NCBI GenBank assembly: GCA_035606355.1
Contig: DATNFO010000061.1
Location: forward strand, 1 to 64,000
Source of the DNA: Sulfopaludibacter sp035606355
GTDB taxonomy: Bacteria > Acidobacteriota > Terriglobia > Bryobacterales > Bryobacteraceae
DNA: 64,000 nucleotides
Direction of reading: 5' to 3'
The notes under the pieces were generated by a model that was not told the DNA's origin, made no database searches, and saw only the letters and a program-made list of their open reading frames with translations. The translations under genes were made by a program, and so were the position numbers. Positions 46,381 to 55,639 of the stretch are shown piece by piece. Within the stretch, counting starts at the first letter, position 1. Each line of letters starts with the position of its first letter.

Positions 46381-46764
46381 ATGCCGATCCGCTTCCACTA
46401 CGACCCGGAACTCCGCATTCTCTTCACCACCGCCGAGGGTTCCCTGACGCTCGCGGAGATTCTTCATCATCTGGCGGAAGAGAAGCAAGGCCGTGGCTTG
46501 CGCCATCGCGAACTCCTCGATGGCAGTCACGCGCATTTGGAGATGACGTCGGACGAGGTTCGGACCCTCGTAGAAAGACTGCATGCCATGCAGATGGAAA
46601 CGCCGTTCGGCCCCACGGCAGTCGTCGTTTCGAGCGACTACTTCTTCGGCATGGCGAGCATGCTGGCGATTCTTTCGGAGTTGCGCGGCGGCCCTACAAT
46701 CGGGGTCTTCCGCGGTGTCAACGAAGCTCTGGAGTGGCTGGTTCGAATACCGCCATCCGCTTAG
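46381..46764 (+). CDS. Hypothetical STAS/SpoIIAA-like protein
   Basis: This 127-aa protein (IRFHYDPELRILFTTAEGSLTLAEILHHLAE) has a beta-beta-alpha start and a late RGGPTIGVFRGVNEALEWL, resembling SpoIIAA/STAS-like proteins. No catalytic motif is visible. It diverges from the ADOP permease and has a TATACT hexamer 13 nt before the start. Confidence 0.55.
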   Translation: MPIRFHYDPELRILFTTAEGSLTLAEILHHLAEEKQGRGLRHRELLDGSHAHLEMTSDEVRTLVERLHAMQMETPFGPTAVVVSSDYFFGMASMLAILSELRGGPTIGVFRGVNEALEWLVRIPPSA

Positions 46765-46898
46765 CGGCAGGTACCGACCGGTCTCCAGACCGGTCGCAGT
46801 CGCCCGGCGCGCGACTGCTCGCAGATTAAGGGTGAAATGGCCAACCTGCCCACAGGCGCGCTCCGCACGCCTGCAACCGGTCTGGAGACCGGTCGCTA
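46765..46898. repeat. Convergent intergenic region with an inverted pair of ACCGGTCT palindromes
   Basis: Two 22-nt palindromic elements at 46775-46796 and 46874-46895 lie in opposite orientation, 10 and 3 bp from the flanking stop codons. Secondary hairpins lie between them (CGCGCGACTGCTCGC and CAGGCG/CGCCTG). The first of these is the exact reverse complement of a 15-mer starting at 60474. Confidence 0.75.
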
Positions 46899-47456
46899 CT
46901 AGAGCCCGGCTTTCCCGACCCTTGCCAGCAAGCTGCGCATGTCCTCGGCGTGCTCCTCTTCCTTCGCAAGAATCTCCTCCATCAGACGGCGGCTGGTGGG
47001 GTCTTTCTCGCCCAGGTAGCGGACGATCTCGCTGTAAGATTCGATGGCGATGCGCTCGGCCACCAGATCTTCCTGAATCATCTCGGTGAGGGTGTGCCCC
47101 TCGACGTACTGAGAGTGGCTGCGGCTGGCAAGTCCCTCGGGACTGAAATCTGGATCCCCGCCGAGCTCCGTAATCCGCTTGGCGATTTTATCGGCGTGAT
47201 CCTGCTCTTCGGTCGCGTGCTCCTGGAATTCCGTCGCCACGGATTCGGCATTCATGCCGGCGGCCGTGAAGTGGTGGCGCTTATAACGGAGCACACACAC
47301 CAGCTCAGTCGCCAGCGCCTGGTTCAGAATATCGACGACGGTCTTTACATCGGCGGCATAACTCCCGGTCACCGCGCCCTTTTCCATGTGCTCGCGCGCG
47401 CGTTTGCGAATCTCCTGAATGTCGGAGAGGAACGGCTGATTCTTTTGGGTGGCCAT
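46899..47456 (-). CDS. Ferritin-like (bacterioferritin/Dps-type) protein
   Basis: This 185-aa four-helix-bundle protein has diiron-site helices: NQALATELVCVLRYKRHHF, EFQEHATEEQDHADKI (ExxH), EDLVAERIAIESYSEI and AKEEEHAEDM (ExxH). It is likely a ferroxidase for iron storage or oxidative protection. The ATG at 47456 (MATQKNQPF) starts the conserved part. It diverges from the LolD-like gene. Confidence 0.85.
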   Translation of the reverse strand: MATQKNQPFLSDIQEIRKRAREHMEKGAVTGSYAADVKTVVDILNQALATELVCVLRYKRHHFTAAGMNAESVATEFQEHATEEQDHADKIAKRITELGGDPDFSPEGLASRSHSQYVEGHTLTEMIQEDLVAERIAIESYSEIVRYLGEKDPTSRRLMEEILAKEEEHAEDMRSLLARVGKAGL

Positions 47457-47544
47457 GGTTCTATGATCGTTGCTCACGGCGCTCCTGCCTGTCCGCTTGC
47501 GCACAGTGCCCGCGCGAGCCTTACATGCGCTATCGTATGCGTTC

Positions 47545-48267
47545 ATGGCCGAAGCCTACATCCGCGCCCAGAGCCTCGCGAAAACCTACCGCTCGGGCGA
47601 TTCCAGCCTGACGATTTTCGCCAATCTTTCGCTGGAGGTGCAGCGCGGCGAGATGCTGGCGCTGGTGGGTGAATCGGGAGCGGGTAAGTCCACGCTCCTC
47701 CACATCTTAGGCGGTCTGGACACACCTTCCGAGGGTGCGATATACTACGGAAGTACAGAGATCTCAGGGCTCGCTGATTCGCACAAGGCGGATTTCCGCA
47801 ACAAAGAAATTGGGTTCGTTTGGCAGATTCATTACCTGCTGCCTGAGTTTACGGCGCAGGAGAATGTGATGATGCCGTTACTGATTCGGGGGATGTCGCA
47901 GGAACGCGCGGCTTCCGAATCGCTTGCGAGGTTGGATGAAGTCGGTCTTCAGGCGCGGGCGTCACACCGCGCGGGAGAATTGTCGGGGGGAGAGCAGCAG
48001 CGGGTGGTGCTTGCCCGCGCCTTGGTCGGCAACCCCAGCGTCCTGTTGGCGGACGAGCCTACCGGCAACCTGGACTTCCGGACCGGCGAGATGATCTTTG
48101 ATCTTCTGAAGGGCCTGCATCGTTCCCACCAGCTCACGTCGATTCTTGTCACGCACAATTTATCGTTCGCACGCCGCTGCGATCGGGTCCTGAATCTGGA
48201 AAAGGGTGGCTTGGTACCCGGAATCGTCACAGATCCGCAACCGGGAGCCTCGCCGGAGTATCTTTAG
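47545..48267 (+). CDS. LolD-like ABC transporter ATP-binding protein
   Basis: This 240-aa ATPase has Walker A GESGAGKST, a Q-loop in GFVWQIHYLLPEFTAQENV, the signature LSGGEQQR and Walker B VLLADEPTGNLD. These mark the LolD/MacB group that drives lipoprotein release or FtsX-type permeases. No LolC/E permease is adjacent, but the two ADOP permeases in the window are of the same partner type. It is followed 20 bp later by clpC. Confidence 0.9.
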   Translation: MAEAYIRAQSLAKTYRSGDSSLTIFANLSLEVQRGEMLALVGESGAGKSTLLHILGGLDTPSEGAIYYGSTEISGLADSHKADFRNKEIGFVWQIHYLLPEFTAQENVMMPLLIRGMSQERAASESLARLDEVGLQARASHRAGELSGGEQQRVVLARALVGNPSVLLADEPTGNLDFRTGEMIFDLLKGLHRSHQLTSILVTHNLSFARRCDRVLNLEKGGLVPGIVTDPQPGASPEYL

Positions 48268-48287
48268 TCTTAGGGGGCGTCACTATC

Positions 48288-50765
48288 ATGTTTGAGCGAT
48301 ACACGGAGAAAGCGCGAAGAGTCATTTTCTTTGCGCGTTACGAGGCCAGCCAGTTCGGCAGTCCCTATATTGAAACCGAACATCTGCTCCTCGGCCTGTT
48401 GCGCGAAGACAAAGCACTTGCGAACCGCTTCCTCCGCTCGCACGCGGCGGTGGAATCGATCCGCAAACAAATTGAAGGCCACAGCACCATCCGCGAGAAG
48501 GTTTCCACCAGTGTGGATCTTCCCCTGAGCCATGAATGCAAACGCGTTCTGGCCTATGGCGCTGAAGAGGCCGAACGGTTGAATCATAAGCACATCGGTA
48601 CCGAGCACCTGCTGCTCGGCCTGCTCCGCGAAGAGAAGTGTTTCGCGGCCGAAATTTTACACGAGCGCGGACTCCGGCTTTCCACCATCCGCGAAGAACT
48701 GGCCCGCTCGCAAAGCGAGAAAGTGGCATCGCAGCGTCCCAAAGAAAGCTCGCTGCTTGCCGAGTTCAGCCGCGACCTCACCCAGGCCGCGATGGATTCC
48801 ACCCTGGATCCCCTCATCGGACGCGATTACGAACTGGAGCGGGTCATTCAGATTCTCTGCCGGCGCACCAAGAACAATCCTGTTCTGATCGGGGAGCCTG
48901 GCGTCGGAAAAACCGCTATCGTCGAAGGTTTGGCCCAGCGCATCGCCGATGGGGACGTTCCGAGTTTCCTTGCCGACAAACGGATTCTCGCGCTTGACCT
49001 GTCCCTCATCGTTGCCGGGACGAAATATCGCGGGCAGTTCGAGGAGCGCCTGAAGACCATCATGAAGGAATTGATGGAGAACCAGAACGCCATCATCTTC
49101 ATCGACGAGCTTCACACGCTGGTCGGCGCAGGCTCCGCGGAAGGCTCGCTGGACGCGGCCAACATCCTGAAGCCGGCTCTCTCGCGCGGCGAGATCCAGT
49201 GCATCGGCGCGACCACTCCCGCGGAGTTCCGCAAGAGCATCGAGAAGGATCGCAGCCTCGAACGGCGCTTCCAGGCCGTCAAGGTTCCGCCGCCCAACGA
49301 AAGCGACGCGGTGAAAATCCTGTTCGGAATTAAGGATCGCTACGAGAAGTTCCACGCGGTTGCATACACCGACGATGCAATCGAGACCGCGGTCTTCACC
49401 AGCAGCCGCTATATTCCGGATCGCTACCTGCCGGACAAAGCCATCGACCTCATCGATGAGGCCGGCGCGCGCGTCAAACTGCGGCAGACCACATTGCCTG
49501 CCGATTTAGCCGATATCCAGAAGCGCATCAAGTTCATCGTGCACCGCATGGAGAACGCCATCGCGAACCACGAGTTCGAAAAGGCGCGCTTCTATTCGGA
49601 CGAAGAGCGCAAAGAGCGCGAGAACATGCGCATGCTGCGCGAGAAGTACAACCTGGACGATTCGTCCACCGGCTGCGTGACGAAGGACGATATCGAAGAC
49701 GTGGTGGCGCGCTGGACCGGCGTCCCCATGACTTCCATCAAGGAAGAGGAAATCACCAAGCTGCTGCGCATCGAAGAAGAGCTGCACAGGCGGGTGATCA
49801 GCCAGGAGAAGGCGATTTCGGCGCTGGCGCGCGCCATCCGGCGGTCCCGCGCCGGCCTGAAGGCGAGCAGCCGTCCAGCCGGTTCGTTCCTGTTCCTCGG
49901 GCCGACGGGTGTCGGCAAAACGGAGGTTGCGCGAGCGCTCGCGGGCTTCCTTTTCGGCAGTGAGAAGAGCCTGGTGCGCTTCGATATGTCGGAGTACATG
50001 GAGAAGCATTCGGTCAGCAAGCTGATCGGTTCGCCTCCGGGTTACGTCGGGTACGAAGAGGGCGGACAGCTCACCGAGCGCGTGAAGCGCAATCCGTATT
50101 CCATCATCCTGCTGGATGAAATCGAGAAGGCGCACCCGGATATCTACAACATCCTGCTGCAGGTGTTTGAAGACGGCCAGTTGACCGACGGTCTCGGCAA
50201 TCAAGTCGATTTCAAAAACACGATTATCATCATGACGAGCAACCTGGGCGCCCGCTTCCTCGAAAAGCGCGGCCACCTGGGCTTCTCGGCCCCGGCGGGT
50301 GAAGGCATCCCGGGCAAGATCGAGGACATGGTCCGCGGAGAGGTGAAAAAGGCGTTCAATCCCGAATTCCTCAATCGCCTCGACGAAGTGATCCTGTTCA
50401 CCTCGCTCACCGATGACGACCTCATCCGGATTATCGATCTGCTGGTCGACCAGGTGAACGTCAACCTCGTCGCCAAGCAGGTGAAGATCAAGCTCGCGCC
50501 CGACGCGGCCAAGTACATCCTCGAGAAGACATGCGCGGATCGCAGCTACGGAGCCCGTCCGCTGCGGCGCGCGCTGCAGAAGTACATCGAGGATCCGCTA
50601 TCCGAGTCGCTGATCCAGGGCACCCTTCCACGTCCTTCGGAACTGGAAGTCTACCTCGGCGACACCGGCATCTACTATCGTGTGCTGAGCCCCGAAGGGG
50701 AAGCGCCGGTCACCGCGGGCGGCCCCGTCGAGCCACCTCAAGGCACGCTGCTCTACACGTTCTAG
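48288..50765 (+). CDS. clpC: ATP-dependent Clp protease ATP-binding subunit ClpC
   Basis: This 825-aa AAA+ unfoldase has two Clp N-repeats (about residues 3-145). D1 has Walker A GEPGVGKT at 202-209 and a UVR-type middle region (about 405-440, HEFEKARFYSDEERKERE). D2 has Walker A GPTGVGKT at 538-545, and a ClpP-binding LGF loop lies near 664-668. These features separate ClpC from ClpA and ClpB. It delivers proteins to ClpP. The short gap after the LolD-like gene suggests a shared transcript. Confidence 0.95.
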   Translation: MFERYTEKARRVIFFARYEASQFGSPYIETEHLLLGLLREDKALANRFLRSHAAVESIRKQIEGHSTIREKVSTSVDLPLSHECKRVLAYGAEEAERLNHKHIGTEHLLLGLLREEKCFAAEILHERGLRLSTIREELARSQSEKVASQRPKESSLLAEFSRDLTQAAMDSTLDPLIGRDYELERVIQILCRRTKNNPVLIGEPGVGKTAIVEGLAQRIADGDVPSFLADKRILALDLSLIVAGTKYRGQFEERLKTIMKELMENQNAIIFIDELHTLVGAGSAEGSLDAANILKPALSRGEIQCIGATTPAEFRKSIEKDRSLERRFQAVKVPPPNESDAVKILFGIKDRYEKFHAVAYTDDAIETAVFTSSRYIPDRYLPDKAIDLIDEAGARVKLRQTTLPADLADIQKRIKFIVHRMENAIANHEFEKARFYSDEERKERENMRMLREKYNLDDSSTGCVTKDDIEDVVARWTGVPMTSIKEEEITKLLRIEEELHRRVISQEKAISALARAIRRSRAGLKASSRPAGSFLFLGPTGVGKTEVARALAGFLFGSEKSLVRFDMSEYMEKHSVSKLIGSPPGYVGYEEGGQLTERVKRNPYSIILLDEIEKAHPDIYNILLQVFEDGQLTDGLGNQVDFKNTIIIMTSNLGARFLEKRGHLGFSAPAGEGIPGKIEDMVRGEVKKAFNPEFLNRLDEVILFTSLTDDDLIRIIDLLVDQVNVNLVAKQVKIKLAPDAAKYILEKTCADRSYGARPLRRALQKYIEDPLSESLIQGTLPRPSELEVYLGDTGIYYRVLSPEGEAPVTAGGPVEPPQGTLLYTF

Positions 50766-51095
50766 GTACGTACCGGTCTCCTGACCGGTACGCTTACGGG
50801 GTTGTGAAACGATCCGGCTGTCGTTCTCGTCGCGCTGCATTCGCCTTTCGAGACACCGTTTACCGGCCCCTCACGGTCGCGGATCCGTCAGCAGAATCAA
50901 CTACATACGGAGCCGTGACCGTGAGGGAGCGGTAAACGGTGTTGGGGATCGGAGTGCGTTTGAATGCGGCAAAAAGCAATTCGATACTTTTTCACGGCTC
51001 CATGTACTAGATACAGATGACGGAGCGGCGACCGTGAGGGAGCCTACGCAGGCACGCACGAATTTTTCACAATCCCGCGAGCGAGCGATCGCGGC
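50766..51095. repeat. Convergent intergenic region: palindrome plus MITE-like copy
   Basis: This 330-bp gap starts with a GTACCGGT/ACCGGTAC palindrome at 50770-50791, 5 bp after the clpC stop. A full MITE-like element follows (50798-51001), then a fragment with GACCGTGAGGGAGC and TTTTTCACAATCCCG to about 51077. No coding potential is visible. Confidence 0.75.
50798..51001 (-). mobile_element. MITE-like element, copy 3
   Basis: This 204-bp copy is inverted relative to copies 2 and 4. The left end is GGGGTTGTGAAAC and the right end TTTTTCACGGCTCC. The 88-bp palindromic core is 50854-50941, with the loop reading CAGCAGAATCAACTACAT. No ORF. Confidence 0.65.
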
Positions 51096-52106
51096 TCAGA
51101 TACGCACCTTCTCCCCCGTCCGGCACGACCGGTACACCGCCTCGACCACTTCCAGAGCCTGATACCCCTCTTCCCCCGCGACCAGCGGCTTTCGCCCCTT
51201 CTGGATCGCGTCTCCGAAGTCGCGGAACTGTCGTTCGAACGGCTCCATCGAAATCGCCATCGGGTCGCTTGCGCCTGACGCGACCTCCCTGGCTACCGGT
51301 GCCGGCTCGCCATCATCATTCTCCACATCCCACGTGGTCAGCTTGTCGCCGGAAATTACCGCCGTGCCTTTCGTGCCGTGAAACTCCGTCCGCTCCGTGT
51401 AGCCCGGCCAGAATGCAGTCGATGCCTGAATCACGCCCGTTGCTCCGCTGGAGTATTTCACCACCGCATTCACCACATCCTCCGACTCGATCTTGTGGCG
51501 CGCGCCAAGCTGCCACACCCCGGTCAACTCCGCTACCGGTCCCGCCAGCCAGCGCAAAATATCGATCTGGTGGATCGCCTGGTTAATCAGCGCGCCGCCG
51601 CCCTCCACTTCCCAGCTTCCCTTGATCGGCCGCGAATAGTAGTCGTCGCTGCGCCACCATTTCACGTAGCAATCGCACTCCAACAGCTTGCCGAGCCGGC
51701 CCTCCGCAATGGCTTTCGAGAGGAACAGGCTCGCGTCGTCAAAACGATGCTGGCTCACAACGCCGAGCAGGATGCCTCCCTTGCGGGCTGTTTCGATCAT
51801 CTGCCGGGCGGTTTCTAATGTGGTAGAGATGGGCTTCTGCACCTGCACATGCTTCCCGGTTTCGGCGCAGATCTCGATCGGCTGCAGACGGAAGTTGGGG
51901 AAGGTGCATACGTCCACGTAATCGACGCGCGGATGCCGGCAAACCTCCTCGTAGGTGCGCACGAATTCGCAGCCATTCTCGTCCGCGAACTTGCGCCCGG
52001 AGGGCTCGTGAATATCCGTGCAGACGGTGAGGTCGAAGCCGATATTCCGGTAGACCTTCGCATGCATGCGCGAGATCGCGCCTGTGCCAATCATCCCGAC
52101 TCGCAT
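51096..52106 (-). CDS. Gfo/Idh/MocA family oxidoreductase
   Basis: This 336-aa NAD(P)-dependent sugar or inositol dehydrogenase-like protein has the Rossmann motif GTGAISRMHAKV at the N-terminus. The catalytic EKP position is QKP here (VQVQKPISTT), and the second domain begins near RLGKLLECDCYVKWWRSDDYY. Gln in place of Glu in EKP is seen in some members. It diverges from the parvulin gene. The substrate is unknown. Confidence 0.88.
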   Translation of the reverse strand: MRVGMIGTGAISRMHAKVYRNIGFDLTVCTDIHEPSGRKFADENGCEFVRTYEEVCRHPRVDYVDVCTFPNFRLQPIEICAETGKHVQVQKPISTTLETARQMIETARKGGILLGVVSQHRFDDASLFLSKAIAEGRLGKLLECDCYVKWWRSDDYYSRPIKGSWEVEGGGALINQAIHQIDILRWLAGPVAELTGVWQLGARHKIESEDVVNAVVKYSSGATGVIQASTAFWPGYTERTEFHGTKGTAVISGDKLTTWDVENDDGEPAPVAREVASGASDPMAISMEPFERQFRDFGDAIQKGRKPLVAGEEGYQALEVVEAVYRSCRTGEKVRI

Positions 52107-52158
52107 AGAAGTGACTATTCTATCGTCCGGAACCGCTACAATGAAGGGATAAGAACAA

Positions 52159-53190
52159 ATGAAGCGCTACTTTGTATCTGTTCCCGCGGTGCTTGCCGCG
52201 ATTCTGCTGGTTTCCTGTAAGCACGGGCCACCGGCCGGCGTTGCCGCCGAAGTGAACGGTCACGCCATCACTTATTCGGATCTCGATAAGACTTTCCGCT
52301 CCGCCCCGCAGCAACCGCCGGAAGGCGCCACGCCGGACACCATCGAAAATCAGAAGCTGGACCTTCTGAACAGCCTGATCACCAATGAGATCATGCTGCA
52401 AAAAGCCGAGAAGCTCGGTCTCACGGCCGTCGATGCTGATGTGGATGGCGAGTTCAACAAGCTGAAAGCGCCGTACACGAAAGAGGAGTTCGCGCGCCAA
52501 CTGGAGGCCCGTCACATGACGGAGGCGGACTTGCGAGCGCAGCTCCGGCGCGACCTCACGCTCAGTAAGCTGATCAACAAGGAAATCACGTCGCATGTCG
52601 TCGTGACCGACGCCGAAGTGGCCGGCTTTTACAACGCCAATAAAGCGCTTTTCAACCTGCCCGAGCCGCGCATTCACATGGCGCAGATTCTGGTAACGCC
52701 GGACCCCAACGGTACCGCGCACAATCTGAAGAGCAGCAAGGCGCACACTGAGCAGGAAGCCAAGAATAAGATTAGCGAACTCGACGCTCGTCTGAAGCGC
52801 GGCGAGGATTTCGCCATGCTCGCGCAGAATTACTCCGAAGACGATACCAGCGCACCCAATGGCGGCGATATGGGCTTCATCCCGCAATCCACCCTCGACA
52901 AGGCCAGCCCGGAACTGCGCAAAATGGTGTTTTCGCTGCCGCCCAATGGCGTCTCCGGCGTGATCCACACCTCCGACGGGTTGTACCGGATACTGAAAGT
53001 GATTTCCAAAGAGCCGGCGGGGCAGCGCGATCTCAACGATCCGCGGGTGCAGCAGGAAATTCACGAAAATTTGTTCAACCAGAAGGACAATCTGCTGAAG
53101 GCGGCCTACGTCGAGGCCGCGCGTAATGCAGCCAAGATCGTCAATTACCTGGCAATCGGCATCGTCGACAACGCGGCCAAATCGAAATAG
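52159..53190 (+). CDS. SurA/PrsA-like parvulin peptidyl-prolyl isomerase, lipoprotein
   Basis: This 343-aa protein has a lipoprotein signal with lipobox LVSC (C20). A SurA N-terminal helical region follows (VNGHAITYSDLDKTF... to about 160), then one parvulin domain (about 170-285: RIHMAQILV...AQNYSEDDTSAPNGGDMGFI). A C-terminal helix closes the chaperone module. It should fold exported or outer-membrane proteins. TACAAT at 52137-52142 is a likely -10 box. Confidence 0.9.
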   Translation: MKRYFVSVPAVLAAILLVSCKHGPPAGVAAEVNGHAITYSDLDKTFRSAPQQPPEGATPDTIENQKLDLLNSLITNEIMLQKAEKLGLTAVDADVDGEFNKLKAPYTKEEFARQLEARHMTEADLRAQLRRDLTLSKLINKEITSHVVVTDAEVAGFYNANKALFNLPEPRIHMAQILVTPDPNGTAHNLKSSKAHTEQEAKNKISELDARLKRGEDFAMLAQNYSEDDTSAPNGGDMGFIPQSTLDKASPELRKMVFSLPPNGVSGVIHTSDGLYRILKVISKEPAGQRDLNDPRVQQEIHENLFNQKDNLLKAAYVEAARNAAKIVNYLAIGIVDNAAKSK

Positions 53191-53222
53191 CAGCGTGACT
53201 CCAAGTTCGGTAAACTAACTGA

Positions 53223-54281
53223 TTGCACCCCAACATTCTCTCGGCCGGAGGCTGGTTTCTGCGCTCCGGCATTCAGGAACCCAGCGGCGGAGTCGCGCGT
53301 TATTACCGCTCCGACCTGCACCGCAACCAGCCCGTCTCCACGGAGATCACCGGCTATACGGTCAGTGCCCTCGTCTATCTGCACTCGCTCGATCCCTCCG
53401 GCAAATGGCTCGAAGCAGCCGAATCCGCGGCGCGTTTTCTGGTCTGCAAGGCGTGGAATCCCGCGGCGGCGGCCATGCCGTTCGAAATCGATCCGCCCCG
53501 TTTCACGTATTTCTTCGACTGCGGCATCATCGTTCGCGGCCTGCTGGCAGTGTGGCAGGCTACCGATAACACTCGCTATCTGGAAACCGCCGTCGCGCTG
53601 GGCGAATCCATGGAGCGCGACTTTTTGGACGACGGCGGCGACGTTCACCCGATTCTGGAACTGCGTTCGAAGAAGCCGATCGAGCGAGACCCCCTGCGCT
53701 GGTCGCGTTCCGCCGGATGTTACCAGTTGAAAGCCGCGATGGCATGGTGGGATCTCGCCGAGGCGACCGGCGACAATACCTTCCGCGATCCGTACATGCG
53801 AGTGCTGGAGGCATCGCTGCGCTCCTATGAGACGTTCCTGCCGGGGCACACCGAGCCGTTGAAGGTGATGGATCGCCTGCATGCCTTTTCCTATTTTTTA
53901 GAGGGGCTGCTGCCGCGCGCCGATGATGCGGAGTGTGCCGCGGCACTGCGCGCAGGCATCGGCCGCCTCTCAATGCATTTGCGTAGCATCGCCCCGCAGT
54001 TTGAGCGCAGCGATGTTTACGCGCAGTTGCTCCGCGCCAGGCTGCACGCCGATGCCGCGGGCGCCGCACCGTTGAACCGTGCCGCCGCCGATGACGAAGC
54101 GCGCGCGCTCGCCACGTTTCAGGCGCAAAGCGAAGACGCACGAATCGGCGGCGGCTTCATCTTCGGGCGCAAGCAGGGTGAAGCGATGCCGTACATCAAT
54201 CCGGTTTCGACGGCATTCGCGCTGCAAGCGCTGCAGGAGCACGAGTCCGGAAAACTCGCGCCGCGCCCGCTGTTGATCTGA
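53223..54281 (+). CDS. Alpha/alpha-toroid-like protein of unknown function
   Basis: This 352-aa protein has repeated helical hairpins (ITGYTVSALVYLHSLDPSGKWLEAA, FDCGIIVRGLLAVWQATDNTRYLETAVALG, WWDLAEATGDNTF), like six-hairpin glycosidases and thioredoxin-linked toroids. No catalytic residue can be assigned. It starts with TTG, 6 nt after TAAACT, and ends 2 bp before a glycosyltransferase gene, so a sugar-related role is likely. Confidence 0.6.
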   Translation: MHPNILSAGGWFLRSGIQEPSGGVARYYRSDLHRNQPVSTEITGYTVSALVYLHSLDPSGKWLEAAESAARFLVCKAWNPAAAAMPFEIDPPRFTYFFDCGIIVRGLLAVWQATDNTRYLETAVALGESMERDFLDDGGDVHPILELRSKKPIERDPLRWSRSAGCYQLKAAMAWWDLAEATGDNTFRDPYMRVLEASLRSYETFLPGHTEPLKVMDRLHAFSYFLEGLLPRADDAECAAALRAGIGRLSMHLRSIAPQFERSDVYAQLLRARLHADAAGAAPLNRAAADDEARALATFQAQSEDARIGGGFIFGRKQGEAMPYINPVSTAFALQALQEHESGKLAPRPLLI

Positions 54282-54283
54282 GT

Positions 54284-55639
54284 ATGAGCGCGGGCCTCCG
54301 ATACGCGATCGCTCTCGCTGCCGGCCGCATGCGGCCCAAGCGCCGGCCGCACCCGCCGGTCCAGCCGCCGCAGCCCTCCCAGCCGGGCGTTTCCGTGATT
54401 GTGCCGTCGCGCAATGGCAAAGACCTGCTGGACGCGCTGCTGCCGGGCGTCACCGTGGATTTGGCGCAGATTGCCGGCGAGATTATTGTCGTAGATAACG
54501 GCTCTGACGATGGAACCGCGCAATGGCTCGCCACGCGCTGGCCCACGGTTCGCGTGGAGCATTCGCCGGAACCCCTCTCCTTCGCGCGCGCCGTCAATCG
54601 GGGCGTCGCCGCCGCCCGTTTTTCGCACGTCTGCATGCTCAACAACGACATGTTGGTCGATCGCGGCTTCTTCGGCGCCCTCGGCGCCGCTTTCGATGCC
54701 GTTCCCGACCTCTTCTGCGCAACCGCCCAAATCCGTTTTCCCGCCGGCGTGCGGCGCGAAGAGACGGGCAAAGCGGTGATGGCGCACGATAATCCGGCGG
54801 ATTTTCCACTGCGCTGCGACGAACCGCTTCCCGGAGAAGACATGACGTGGGTGCTGTACGGCAGCGGCGGATGCTCCGTTTACGATGCCGCAAAGCTGCG
54901 GGCGCTCGGCGGCGTCGATGAAATCTATGAGCCCGCGTATGTGGAAGATCTCGACCTCGGGTATCGCGCCTGGCAGAAAGGCTGGCCGAGCGTGTACGTC
55001 GCCGGTGCGCAAGTGGAGCACCGGCACCGGGCAACCACCTCGCGCTACTACACGGCCGAGCAACTCGATACCATTCTCGAAATCAATTACCTGACGTTTC
55101 TCGCGCGCGCGGTGGCGCATCCCAAACTGTTCCGGCGTCTATGGAAGGAAGCGCTCCAGCGCCTGAAACTCCTGGCGCCCGCACATGCGTCCGCGCGCGC
55201 CGCCCTGGCAAAAGCTCCCGACATCGCAACCTCCGGCGGCCCTTCGGACACCGCCATACAGTCCGAGCAGGCGTTCCTCGACCTCACCAACGGATCGGTC
55301 GCCGTCTTCCGCGGCCATCCGCCCACCGGCAAACCGGTGACGCTCGTCGCGACGCCGCGGCTCGCCGGCAGCAACGGCCGCCGCGCCGTGCCGAGTTTCG
55401 ATCAGGTGGTGGTCGCGCAGGTGGACCGGCTTGAGCCGCCCTCGCCCGAGATTCTGGCTGTTTGCACGGAAGTGGTGCTGGTGCGCCGGCCGCCCGCGGG
55501 CGTCGAATCCGCGGCCTTTGCCACCGCTCTGCGGCTCAGCACGCGCAGGTGGCGGCCGCGCGAAGCGCGCCTGGAATCCAAGAGCATGCAGTATTACATG
55601 GCCGATTGCGCGCCGGCCAAGATCATCTCGTCTCGCTGA
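54284..55639 (+). CDS. Family 2 glycosyltransferase
   Basis: This 451-aa protein has a GT-A domain: VSVIVPSRNGKDLLDALLPG, VVDNGSDDGT, LNNDMLVD (DxD-like) and YVEDLDLGYRAWQKGW (ED base). It is of the rhamnosyl/galactosyl transferase type. The C-terminal 150 residues have no recognised fold and may bind acceptor or membrane. It is in operon with the toroid protein, 2 bp apart. It likely acts on a surface polysaccharide or glycan. Confidence 0.9.
   Translation: MSAGLRYAIALAAGRMRPKRRPHPPVQPPQPSQPGVSVIVPSRNGKDLLDALLPGVTVDLAQIAGEIIVVDNGSDDGTAQWLATRWPTVRVEHSPEPLSFARAVNRGVAAARFSHVCMLNNDMLVDRGFFGALGAAFDAVPDLFCATAQIRFPAGVRREETGKAVMAHDNPADFPLRCDEPLPGEDMTWVLYGSGGCSVYDAAKLRALGGVDEIYEPAYVEDLDLGYRAWQKGWPSVYVAGAQVEHRHRATTSRYYTAEQLDTILEINYLTFLARAVAHPKLFRRLWKEALQRLKLLAPAHASARAALAKAPDIATSGGPSDTAIQSEQAFLDLTNGSVAVFRGHPPTGKPVTLVATPRLAGSNGRRAVPSFDQVVVAQVDRLEPPSPEILAVCTEVVLVRRPPAGVESAAFATALRLSTRRWRPREARLESKSMQYYMADCAPAKIISSR

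Noticed and set aside
46739..46752. tRNA T-loop-like string GGTTCGAATACC
   Set aside because: It lies inside the coding frame of the STAS-like gene, and no acceptor, D or anticodon stems can be found around it.
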